From: Stramenopiles sp. TOSAG23-3
Taxonomy: Eukaryota; Sar
Assembly: GCA_900128585.1 (NCBI GenBank)
Contig: LT642444.1
Span: 1-17,661, forward strand
Length of the DNA: 17,661 nucleotides
Reading direction: 5' to 3'
Shown: positions 8,490 through 16,368 of the stretch, piece by piece
Position numbering within the stretch: the first letter of the stretch is position 1
Layout of the letters: every line of letters begins with the position of its first letter
The notes under the pieces: model-generated
Told to the model about the DNA's origin: nothing
Database searches by the model: none
What the model saw: only the letters and a program-made list of their open reading frames with translations
Translations under genes and position numbers: made by a program

Positions 8490-8954
8490 ATGGGGGACGC
8501 CGCTTTGGGGGCGTTTATAATTGTCGTTAGTGTATTGTGCTACACGTACTACTCCGTTTGGATTTTGATGACACCGTGGTTGGAAACGTCCCCTGATTTG
8601 GCATCATGGTTGGAATATTTTCCGGATCGGTACTACGCGTTGGCATTGCCCGCTCTTTTATTGGTCTTTGTCTTGACGTGTGCGATTACGTTTATTGGTA
8701 GTGTGCTGTCCAGCGCTGGTCTTCGCCCGCACTACTTGCAGTCTCCGTCCGGCAACCGCGACATAGGCGGCGCCCGGCGAATGCACCTTTCTCCTAAGCG
8801 GGACACGCCGGTTTCGATGTCAAAGAGTTCCCGTAGCGAGGGAAAACCGTCCACGTCTTGCATTTTTGATACCATAAATAGCGAGAAAGAGGTTGTCGGC
8901 ACGCCCGACGTGCGAACAAGAGGGGCACATCGGAGGGTGAAAACCGTATCCTGA
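8490..8954 (+). CDS. DPM2: Dolichol-phosphate mannosyltransferase subunit 2, with C-terminal extension
   Basis: From ATG 8490 (context AGAACCATGGGG) the protein is 154 residues. Residues 1-76 match DPM2, the small ER subunit that stabilises the DPM1/DPM3 synthase making Dol-P-Man for N-glycans and GPI anchors. The match comprises a first span (~7-25) with CYTYYSVWILMTPW, a luminal loop with an FPDRYYALALP segment (44-54), and a second span (~50-72). The pattern F/Y-x-YY-x-x-W...P-W and FP-x-R-x-YA...P is characteristic of DPM2. DPM2 proteins are normally about 80-90 residues. Here a hydrophilic tail of ~75 residues follows, rich in Ser, Arg and Lys, with several S/T-P sites. The frame is open from an earlier ATG at 8403, adding 29 residues; the inner start fits the family better. 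PIG-P is the main alternative, but the second-span motif fits DPM2. Confidence 0.8.
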   Translation: MGDAALGAFIIVVSVLCYTYYSVWILMTPWLETSPDLASWLEYFPDRYYALALPALLLVFVLTCAITFIGSVLSSAGLRPHYLQSPSGNRDIGGARRMHLSPKRDTPVSMSKSSRSEGKPSTSCIFDTINSEKEVVGTPDVRTRGAHRRVKTVS

Positions 8955-9239
8955 GAGTCCGTTGGCATTGTCGCCGCCGTGCTGCACGACAGGATTGAAG
9001 GGGGAGAGAAAGTAGAGAGGGACCGGTTTTGAAAGCGCGCAAAGCGTAGTGCGTTTGTACATATTTATTTTCAAGACATGTCATTTCGATATTTATCTAA
9101 AGTTGTACGAGTACGACGTACGAACTTATGACTAAATCTTACTAATGAAATTTCCAAGCAACTAGGATACTTACCATTTATATAAAATACGAAATCTCTT
9201 CTCCAGTCTAAAGTTGTCAAGTTGTCGTTTTCAAACACT

Positions 9240-10097
9240 CTACCTTACTCCAGTTCGTGCTTCCATACCAAAGCGGTCGTGGTGGCCTTTCACATCCCAC
9301 CCGCCAATGCGTTCCCATCCATTTTCACGGACAACGTACACTTGGTTGATTCCTCCACTGTATGCATCACGGTAGGTCGCATGGTAAATCGCTTTTTGTC
9401 CCAGTTCAATGGCTTCCGCCTCCGTCATGTCCCACTTGTAACCGCTATCCAAGACCCCATAAGCATACGTGCTACCACTTCCAACGCTAAAATACGGGCG
9501 GCCATCGCCCTTCTCCCCTTTAATGGCATGAAGCCGGGTCGCATCGTTATCGACATAGTAAAGTTGTGGGCCGCTTTTGTCCCACCCAGCGACCATGGTT
9601 CCCATGGAGAGCCCATAGCCACGGTACGAGTACATAGTGTTGCACAAGAGCTTGGAGGCGGCGGCAACAGAAATGCGCTCCTTTTCCCTGAGCTCGTGAA
9701 GGCGGCATTGGATGCCTAGGTTTCGCTCCCAGAATTGGCAGTCAGCAGCACCACCGGCCATGGTCCCCAAAAGAAACGGGTTGATCTCGATGATCTTTTT
9801 CACCGTTTGCGAACCAACGTAGGACCCTTGTGAGGCACGCGAGTCGACCGACACAACGACACCACCTTTGAAAACGAACGCGAGCGTGGTGGTACCTTTG
9901 TCGAGTTTGATCGGTTCGCCTTTGTCCTCGTATCGCCCAGACACGAGCGCACGCGACAGTGCAGCTGGATCTGCGCCGCACGGTAATGCAAAGTTACGGT
10001 CCTGGTACAAATCTGGAGAAGTCCGTGGGGCGTTTGACATGGTGTTGCCGTACAGCTGGTCATCGTCGTACATGAAGTCGAGGGAAAGCGAAGCCAT
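9240..10097 (-). CDS. PSMB5: 20S proteasome subunit beta5 (chymotrypsin-like)
   Basis: A 285-residue precursor of the catalytic beta5 subunit (PRE2/PSMB5). The ATG at 10097 has a strong context (TTCCACCATGGC); the frame runs 21 codons further up to another Met, which I take as leader. Residues 1-68 are the propeptide, cleaved at KG|TTTLAF. Thr69 then becomes the N-terminal nucleophile (mature Thr1). With Thr69 as 1, Asp85 is Asp17, Lys101 is Lys33, Ala88 is Ala20 and Met113 is Met45, the S1-pocket methionine expected of beta5. [10 protein letters not shown] (111-120) and [14 protein letters not shown] (204-217) are conserved beta5 blocks. All catalytic residues are present, so an active subunit is expected. 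The stop is TAG. Convergent with DPM2 across 285 bases. Confidence 0.96.
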   Translation of the reverse strand: MASLSLDFMYDDDQLYGNTMSNAPRTSPDLYQDRNFALPCGADPAALSRALVSGRYEDKGEPIKLDKGTTTLAFVFKGGVVVSVDSRASQGSYVGSQTVKKIIEINPFLLGTMAGGAADCQFWERNLGIQCRLHELREKERISVAAASKLLCNTMYSYRGYGLSMGTMVAGWDKSGPQLYYVDNDATRLHAIKGEKGDGRPYFSVGSGSTYAYGVLDSGYKWDMTEAEAIELGQKAIYHATYRDAYSGGINQVYVVRENGWERIGGWDVKGHHDRFGMEARTGVR

Positions 10098-11743
10098 GGT
10101 GGAAAGTTGTAAAAGGTATACAAAATGCAAAGTATTCGTATGGAAAAAGTTAAACCACAAGCGAATGCTTTTTTATTATTGCTTCCGTCCGTTCAAAGTA
10201 TTTTGTAAATGTATACACAGACCAACTTCGTTTCCCTTTCTTTCTTACTTTCTTCGTTCGTGCATTGTTGGATGATTCTTTCTTCTTCCTTCCCCCTACT
10301 ACTTGTATACTTTTGTGTTATAATAATATTTATTTATTTATTATTATTATTATTGATTTTTGATTTATTATTTTTATAAGAAGATGAATTGAGAAACTAT
10401 CTTTTTCTATGTTTAAGGTATCTATTTACATGGGAATACAATTTGTTAACTACTTGTTTGTCGCTTTATTCATATAAACTATACATATTTATGTGATCCT
10501 CGATTAAAAAACCCTTAATTAGAAAAGTGGTTTGATTGATTTGCTTCATATCATCATTTGTATCTAGTATTAACATCGAAATAGCATTGAGTGAGGAACT
10601 TGGAAGTATATTTTTTGAATTTTTCTTCTTCTTTCTAAATAAATCGTACTTGTATATTATATATACCTATCATACTATACATATTGTGTTATGAAAAAAT
10701 GGAATTCCCTTCTATTACTATATTGTTTAAAATTTAAGAACATTTTGGAACGAAGAGCCAACGTTGCCCGTACTCTGTTCATGTTATTTTATTTATCTCA
10801 CTTTTTTCGATTTGGATGATGATCGATCGAGGCCTTTTATTTGTACAATGGTATTTTCTCTCTCTGAAATGAACGGAGGGAGGATAGAGTCAAAAGACAG
10901 AAAGAAGTAAAAAAAGAGTAAAGACACCACGGCAAAAAAAATAAATTAAAAAAAATACAAATTAAATAGGTAAAATTGAATACGCCACGCGACCAAACAA
11001 AGAGGAACAACCTCTTCAAAGCATTTTTAAACCACCACCTACCTCTCCTTCTGTGTTCTTTATGATGTGATGAGGAGTTGTTATTTCCTATTAAATAATT
11101 TTCTTTAACGATGTAGTCCTCGTAGCTAATGGTGAGTGTATATTAATATATACATTTATTATAAGTACTACAATGGTATTCTAAAATCAATTTTACAGAC
11201 TTTCTTTTCTTCTTTCTTCCAACTTTAAATAAAATAGCCGTAATTAATTATAATAAATACGAATAATTAAGACATCTAATACCATAGGGCCAATAATATA
11301 CTTTATTAAACTTAACGAAATTTTCATAATCTAATTCGACGTTAATTGTATATATTAATAAACCATACATACAAATAGCAAGGGCGTTGATTAATTATTT
11401 TCGTTTAAATAATTTCTAGATCATTTCCTTCCTTTGATGATTAAGGAGATATATGTATACATAGACAGGAAAACTTCATCTTGTATTACTAAGATGTATG
11501 GAGAATAATATCCCGTGGTTCCTTACTTTAGTGGATTATTATCCTCCAATTATTAATTGTTTTCTTTGAGAGTTTACGAAAGAGAAAGTATAAAATTTAA
11601 GTAAACATAGTCGTGTTCTGAAAAGAAACGAGAAGGAATCGAAAAGTTAATCGGATGGGGGAAACATTTTATCCAACGAAAGAGAATCACGAGCATTTGT
11701 ATTCATATTTATACCGTACGAAACCGTACATTCAAGAAACATC
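10098..11743. other. AT-rich divergent spacer between proteasome beta5 and the polycystin gene
   Basis: About 1.6 kb, the longest gene-free stretch. Open frames are short and of biased composition (for example a Phe/Leu-rich frame at 10837-11019). Features seen: a pyrimidine-rich run at about 10226-10300, ATT repeats near 10322-10360, CCAACGTTGC at 10758-10767, and close to the polycystin start a pair of ACCGTAC boxes. I find no tRNA, snRNA or rRNA signature by eye. Confidence 0.6.
11713..11729. promoter_or_regulatory. Two ACCGTAC boxes 10 bp apart upstream of the polycystin gene
   Basis: ACCGTAC at 11713-11719 is repeated at 11723-11729, one helical turn apart, ending 14 bases before ATG 11744. 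The first copy contains TACCGTA, a 7-mer that recurs elsewhere in the spacers. This could be a promoter or initiator-proximal element, or part of the 5' leader; function is inferred from spacing and position only. Confidence 0.3.
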
Positions 11744-14700
11744 ATGAACGCTCTACGAATCGTATCTGTGTGCCTTTGGGTACTGGCGTCTGTTCACACA
11801 ATAACAGGCGCCGCAACTACTGAGAAAATGCTCATCCAGAAGAAAGCATACGCTGGGTACTGTAACCGCAACAACAACCAAGCGGATTCAACCCAATACA
11901 GCCCTGACGGGGTTGGGTATATGAACACATTTTATCCTCTCACAGGCCAGGAAAACTCCCCCGCGGAGCGGCTAAAATGCCACGAACACTGCATCAGTAC
12001 GTATAACGACAAGTTTTACCAAATCTTAGTGTACACAAGCGGTACACATGAAGGAAAGTGTTACTGCTCCATCCCCTTTTCAAGCAATTGCGACTCGAAC
12101 ATGGCCGATGAGACAGCTTCGGAAACCTGGGTCTTCGTTGACGCGTACCGTGTTGTTCAGAGCGACAGAACGAAACCCTTAAACGCCAAACCGTTCAATC
12201 CCCCGGGTATCGGGCAGGATTTTAAAGTAGGGGTCAGTGTCGAAGAGCAAGACAGTGAGTTGGGCGGTGGAGAGCCATTTGGTTATGGCAAGCCGTCCAT
12301 TTCAAATGTTAATTTAGACGTAATCAACACTGATGGATCTGCGCAGATAAGCCTGTCGGGGGAAAATTTTGGACTCAATGTGAAATCTGGTTTTGGGGAC
12401 CCTGCAAGGTCTGTATACTACAAATTTGTTTACGCCAGCCAGAACACTCTACCTCCACAACTCAACGATTACACATTATTAAAAGGGGTAAGTGTAAGCT
12501 CGACAACATTGGCATTCACCGCTCCCCCCCTGAATGAATTACCAAATGGGGCTAATGTTCCATCTAACACGGCAATCGAATTAGTGTTGGGGGTTACGGT
12601 CCAACCTTTATTGGGGCAGATGAGAATGTTCGACGCCAATGGCACCAAACGGATCGCGTACGGCAGTCCAAAGATAGACGCCTTGAGCAAAGTTGATAGC
12701 GGAAACGAAGGAGCGATCATCACTTTAAAAGGTTCAAACTTTGGAACATCGGCTGTTGGGGCACTTGAGGTAACCGATACGATAAGCAATACACTGGTAA
12801 CGCCATCCATTGAAACTTGGTCCCATAATGAGATTCGGTTTAAGACTATTGTAGTTAATGGCAAAGTGAAACTTACCGTTGGCAAAATTTCTCCCGCCGA
12901 AAAAGCATGGAGTGGAGGATCCGTGGTGTTTGGCACCATGGTCAACTCAATGAAACCCGATGAACCTGTGATAATTCCTACTAATGGTTTGTCCAGAGAC
13001 TTATCGAACGGCGGCGTATTTAGAATACTCGAGTGTAAAGTGAATGGGCCAACGAAAGCCGATGTCAAAGTCGTATTTACATCGTCCGGGCAAGGTGCTG
13101 TAATTTCATACACAGCGCAATACTGCAATATCACCGAAACAACGGGCGATGAAAGTTCAATCAAATGTTTGACCCCAGCTGGAGTTGGAGAGGGCATGAG
13201 GGTATCTATTAACGTGGGGGGGCAGCTATCGCTAGAGACAAAAGAGTTTGATTACGGGAGACCATACGTTAGCAACTTTCGCGACCCTAACACACAGGAG
13301 GTTATACCACACCTCGCTACGCAGGGAAATGCCTCTATACTTATAGCTGGTGGAAATTTCGGCGCAAACGTTAAAAAAGGGTTCGGCACGCCTGCAAGAT
13401 CCGTTTACTACACCACTGTATACGGCGAAACAACTCAAACGCCTGTTTTCAATATTCAAACGTATAAGCGTGATTCAAGCGTAGAGGTAGATGTTAATAC
13501 AGGCAGTCTACTATTCCGCGCCCCTCCCTTAGACCAGTTGCCCCCGGGGAAGGCTGGAACGCATTCGATATACTTGGTTGTGGGAGTAGCAATCCAGCCT
13601 GTAGGGGGGCAGCAAATCCTAGCGAAAAAGTTCCTTGCCTTTACCATTATTTTTGTCCTTTATGTTTGTGTAAGCGCAACAGTGAATCAGCAACGGAGGC
13701 TGGCGCATGCCATGGAGCAGCGATTCGTTGAACCTGCATTTGCACCGAGTTCATCCGACGGGTTTGGATTGTTGAAGTTCCAAGACATACGGAATTTTGA
13801 AGACATGTGGGCCTGGACGGACCAAATTTTACTCCCTGGCATTTACGACGAGACAATGAACTCTTTAGATAACAACAATGGAGACCCATTTGACGACCAA
13901 GTTGTTATCGACGATGCTAGCAATATACTGTTCGGGATCCGTTTCCGACAGGTACGAATGTCCAGAGCCAAGACGGGATGCGATATACCCTTAAAAATCG
14001 TCAAGTCCGGTATTACGGGGGGGAAAACGTCCTGTGTGGCCGAATACTCCCAGGAATTCGTTGACCGGGCCATGTTCGGTGTGCCGACGGTTTCTTCCTC
14101 CTTGCGGTTTGACGGGTCGCAAACCAACCAAACGATATACCCATACAAATGGTTCCCTTCTTCCGATACCCAGGAGCCAGAGTACCGCGGCGCATTACAG
14201 AGCTACTATGGAGGCGGGTATGTAGTGGACATCCCCTTGAACCGTTCGAAAGCCTTTGATCAAGTTAATGAGATGAGATATGGGCGGGTCAAAGGCAGCA
14301 AAAACCTTGCTACAAAGGACACAAATTTGGATGAAATAGTGCCCAACTCCATGTTTGTGGACCCAGAAGTAACACGCGCACTATTTGCAAGTTTTGGTAT
14401 GTACCATTTAGGACTGAATTTGCACATGACCTGCCAGTTCGTGTTCGAGTGGCACCCCGGAGGTCAAATGGTGCCGTCCATTCAGTTCACTGGCACGCGC
14501 TTGTTTTTCCCTTTCACGGTGCACAGAGTAATAGAGGTTGTTCTCAACGTCCTGCTGAACCTCGGGATTGGGTACTATTGGGTCCAGCTGTTGATGGATT
14601 TCCGCGCGGGGTTGACAAAGTTAACGCCATGGCACGTGTTTGACACTGCAAGCATGACTTTGTTTACTTTTTTCACCTTGTCTTCAGTCCGTTCGATTAT

Positions 14701-15064
14701 ATTTGATTATCCCGGCAGAGACCTCATTACTGCGATTAACTCAAAATCGCAAGCGTACTACAGCTTGCTGCCGCACATGGACGCTGCCCGCCAAGGACAG
14801 CAATTTGTTGGTGCAAACATGGTATTATGCGCCATACGCGGGCTTCGTTATTTGCAAGTCTTTGACTCGCTGCGTGTTATATTGAGAGCCATTACAAACA
14901 CTGCAGCGGATGTAGCAAATTTTTTAGTCATGCTGCTTATTATGGTCTTTGCTTTTGCCATGGGTGGTTTTTTCATATTTGGCCCACACATTTCCGGGTT
15001 TGAAACGATTGGGGTCCACAACCAAACGTCGATGATCCCTGGCTTCGAGCAGCACGGCCCTTAG
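11744..15064 (+). CDS. WSC-like/TIG-repeat polycystin (PKD2-type) protein, truncated before the pore
   Basis: A 1106-residue protein. Order: signal peptide (1-22); Cys-rich WSC- or PAN-like domain (~34-136; Cys 40, 79, 83, 106, 108, 116); TIG-like repeat (~182-292); second TIG domain (~306-398); further beta-rich segment (~408-503); a second copy of the first TIG (~505-622); membrane span S1 (~629-646); polycystin extracellular (TOP) domain (~670-915) with FRQVRMSRAKTGC, GALQSYYGGGYVVDI, VDPEVTRALFASFGMY and FEWHPGGQMVPS; then S2 (~922-950), S3 (~963-985), S4 (~1020-1050, IRGLRYLQVFDSLRVIL) and S5 (~1056-1081). A PKD2 channel needs a pore helix, selectivity filter and S6 next. Here the frame ends 25 residues after S5 at TAG, so no pore or cytosolic tail is encoded. 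The protein could be a pore-less subunit, or the gene is broken at its 3' end. Family assignment is firm; function is not. Confidence 0.88.
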   Translation: MNALRIVSVCLWVLASVHTITGAATTEKMLIQKKAYAGYCNRNNNQADSTQYSPDGVGYMNTFYPLTGQENSPAERLKCHEHCISTYNDKFYQILVYTSGTHEGKCYCSIPFSSNCDSNMADETASETWVFVDAYRVVQSDRTKPLNAKPFNPPGIGQDFKVGVSVEEQDSELGGGEPFGYGKPSISNVNLDVINTDGSAQISLSGENFGLNVKSGFGDPARSVYYKFVYASQNTLPPQLNDYTLLKGVSVSSTTLAFTAPPLNELPNGANVPSNTAIELVLGVTVQPLLGQMRMFDANGTKRIAYGSPKIDALSKVDSGNEGAIITLKGSNFGTSAVGALEVTDTISNTLVTPSIETWSHNEIRFKTIVVNGKVKLTVGKISPAEKAWSGGSVVFGTMVNSMKPDEPVIIPTNGLSRDLSNGGVFRILECKVNGPTKADVKVVFTSSGQGAVISYTAQYCNITETTGDESSIKCLTPAGVGEGMRVSINVGGQLSLETKEFDYGRPYVSNFRDPNTQEVIPHLATQGNASILIAGGNFGANVKKGFGTPARSVYYTTVYGETTQTPVFNIQTYKRDSSVEVDVNTGSLLFRAPPLDQLPPGKAGTHSIYLVVGVAIQPVGGQQILAKKFLAFTIIFVLYVCVSATVNQQRRLAHAMEQRFVEPAFAPSSSDGFGLLKFQDIRNFEDMWAWTDQILLPGIYDETMNSLDNNNGDPFDDQVVIDDASNILFGIRFRQVRMSRAKTGCDIPLKIVKSGITGGKTSCVAEYSQEFVDRAMFGVPTVSSSLRFDGSQTNQTIYPYKWFPSSDTQEPEYRGALQSYYGGGYVVDIPLNRSKAFDQVNEMRYGRVKGSKNLATKDTNLDEIVPNSMFVDPEVTRALFASFGMYHLGLNLHMTCQFVFEWHPGGQMVPSIQFTGTRLFFPFTVHRVIEVVLNVLLNLGIGYYWVQLLMDFRAGLTKLTPWHVFDTASMTLFTFFTLSSVRSIIFDYPGRDLITAINSKSQAYYSLLPHMDAARQGQQFVGANMVLCAIRGLRYLQVFDSLRVILRAITNTAADVANFLVMLLIMVFAFAMGGFFIFGPHISGFETIGVHNQTSMIPGFEQHGP
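12287..12619 (+). repeat. TIG module copy A (residues 182-292)
   Basis: First copy of an internal protein repeat. Shared landmarks with copy B: GxPxxSN, GxNFGxNVKxGFGxPARSVYY, then FxAPPLxxLPxG and LVxGVxxQPxxGQ. The DNA is related but well diverged, so the duplication is old. Copy A is followed by a second TIG domain beginning MFDANGTKRI. Confidence 0.85.
13256..13609 (+). repeat. TIG module copy B (residues 505-622)
   Basis: Second copy of the module, about 970 bases after copy A. It ends at the same GVxxQPxxGQ motif but passes directly into S1 of the polycystin domain, without the second TIG domain that follows copy A. Confidence 0.85.
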
Positions 15065-15200
15065 CGATCGAATTAAAACATACGGCGAATCCGCAAATTT
15101 GGTAGGGATCTCTTCACTATCCTTCGTCTCCATCTTTGCATATATGTAGAAATTCAAGAATTTCCAAAGTGATAAAACTCTTCAAATTTTGAATGCCATG
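15036..15200 (+). pseudogene. Possible decayed polycystin S3-S4 segment, out of frame with the truncated gene
   Basis: In the +1 frame relative to the polycystin gene, 15036-15200 reads as protein-like sequence: SDRIKTYGESANLVGISSL (from 15063), FVSIFAYM, a TAG at 15147-15149, then KFKNFQSDKTLQILNAM up to TAA 15201. The layout (hydrophobic segment, then K-x-F/K-F-K-N-F-x-x-x-x-TLxxL) resembles the S3-S4 region of polycystins. It differs in sequence from the S4 just upstream, so it would come from a paralogue. The match is short and one stop interrupts it, so chance is a real alternative. Confidence 0.35.
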
Positions 15201-15203
15201 TAA

Positions 15204-15750
15204 TATGAAATTTGTTACTTCCCGAGCGAAATATCTAATGAAGAAATATATGAGATAATTTATCTTGTTTTAGTAGTCCTGATTTAATAATTAATCAACA
15301 CAACACAACAACAAAAAATTAAAATAATAAAATTATAATAATAAGAACTGTATATAGTTGTATTCTTCATAGTCGTCTTCTTTACATATGATTATAATAA
15401 TAATTACTTTTTTATTATTAGTAATAGTAATAATGAATCTGATAGATTTTTTTAATGTAACTTGCAATACATTAATGCCGGTTATAGCGTACTATGCTGT
15501 CCTTGTGTTTTTGTTTTTGCTTTGTTTTGGTTGATACGGTATCTAATTTGAATCATATGCGCGATTATGAGTAAAACAAAAAGTTTCCAAAATAGATTAA
15601 AAAAATCTATCAGATTTACTACTTACTACTACTCTATTCATAGTAGTACGGTATATATGTCACAACACAACGAACGACGGTCCCCGGACTTATTTCGTCG
15701 TTCTCTGCTGCTGGCTGCTGGTATAATATACTGATATAATATTTATTCTC
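15204..15750. other. AT-rich convergent spacer downstream of the polycystin gene
   Basis: No coding sequence seen; in particular, no pore-helix, filter or S6-like sequence that would complete the polycystin frame. It holds AAT/ATT and ACA microsatellites (15297-15350), the inverted-repeat element at 15436-15616, and two TACGGTA motifs (15535-15541, 15647-15653). Confidence 0.6.
15436..15616. mobile_element. Candidate MITE/foldback element with 21-bp perfect inverted repeats
   Basis: Positions 15436-15456 and 15596-15616 are exact reverse complements (core AATCTGATAGATTTTTTT), separated by 139 bases. Weaker inverted similarity continues outward in AGTA-rich sequence on both sides. The element has no coding capacity and no clear target-site duplication. 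The size and terminal inverted repeats suit a small non-autonomous transposon remnant; a large RNA hairpin is the alternative. Confidence 0.4.
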
Positions 15751-16362
15751 CTAATTATCACCACCCCAGCCATTGGCGACCATATTAAACTTCAAATTTG
15801 TTTTCTTTTTCTTGACTGACGCTACATGAAGAGGATTATCCGTTGCATCTGCAGCATTTATACTTTCCCGCGTTAATCCAACTTGCTGCTTCAATCTTCG
15901 TATTTCCGCGTTCATTTTCTTGTTATCCCGCATAAGTTCGGTGGCCCTGGGCTTTCCTTTCCCGTCGACATTGACATTGCAATCTGTAATGAGAAACCAT
16001 TTTTCGGAATCGATGTGACCATTGGTGCTGAGAAAAACTCGTTTAGGGTAAAGGGGACCCATAACAACATTTCCGGGCCTCCAAAACTTAATATTAGATT
16101 GCGATTTTCCCACACTAACAAAGACATTGCCAGACGCGTACTGGGTTTCGAACCTTATTTGCGTGTGTGACCATTCCATGACTGTCGCAAAATCCGTCGG
16201 GGTATTAATATTTGTATCAATTCTTCCACATGTTTGGCTGGAGCAAAAATTCTCCCCCAACAAAACTACATAAAACCGGTCGCTGGTTATCTGCTGTTTA
16301 GCAATTGAATTTATTCGCGGGGCGTCATATTTGATACGTTTCGTCCCATTTGTACCAAACAT
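15751..16362 (-). CDS. TIG-domain plus coiled-coil fragment, paralogous to the polycystin ectodomain
   Basis: From the Met at 16362 the frame gives 203 residues; an earlier in-frame Met at 16398 would add 12 unmatched residues and overlap the next gene. Residues 1-~130 parallel residues 295-435 of the large protein: MFGTNGTKRI against MFDANGTKRI, WSHTQIRF against WSHNEIRF, VSVGK against LTVGK, then a similar STNG...C-N-V-N stretch. After that similarity ends. A probable coiled coil follows (RATELMRDNKKMNAEIRRLK), then a Lys-rich C-terminus ending NGWGGDN. There is no signal peptide and no membrane span. I infer a rearranged or internally deleted polycystin relative: one TIG module joined to what may be a cytosolic tail. 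It may be a pseudogene or an expressed short protein. Confidence 0.5.
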   Translation of the reverse strand: MFGTNGTKRIKYDAPRINSIAKQQITSDRFYVVLLGENFCSSQTCGRIDTNINTPTDFATVMEWSHTQIRFETQYASGNVFVSVGKSQSNIKFWRPGNVVMGPLYPKRVFLSTNGHIDSEKWFLITDCNVNVDGKGKPRATELMRDNKKMNAEIRRLKQQVGLTRESINAADATDNPLHVASVKKKKTNLKFNMVANGWGGDN

Positions 16363-16368
16363 TGCATA

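Noticed and set aside
9222-9719. 165-codon plus-strand frame opposite the proteasome gene
   Set aside because: It is an antisense shadow of the conserved beta5 catalytic domain.
10098-10160. 21-residue upstream extension of proteasome beta5
   Set aside because: The downstream ATG has a much better context and gives a propeptide of normal length; the extension reads like untranslated leader.
10837-11019. Phe-rich 60-codon minus frame in the large divergent spacer
   Set aside because: Short and biased in composition, with no conserved motif.
15065-15750. A spliced exon that would restore the polycystin pore and S6
   Set aside because: I read the + frames downstream and saw no S6-like or filter-like segment; the other genes here show no introns.
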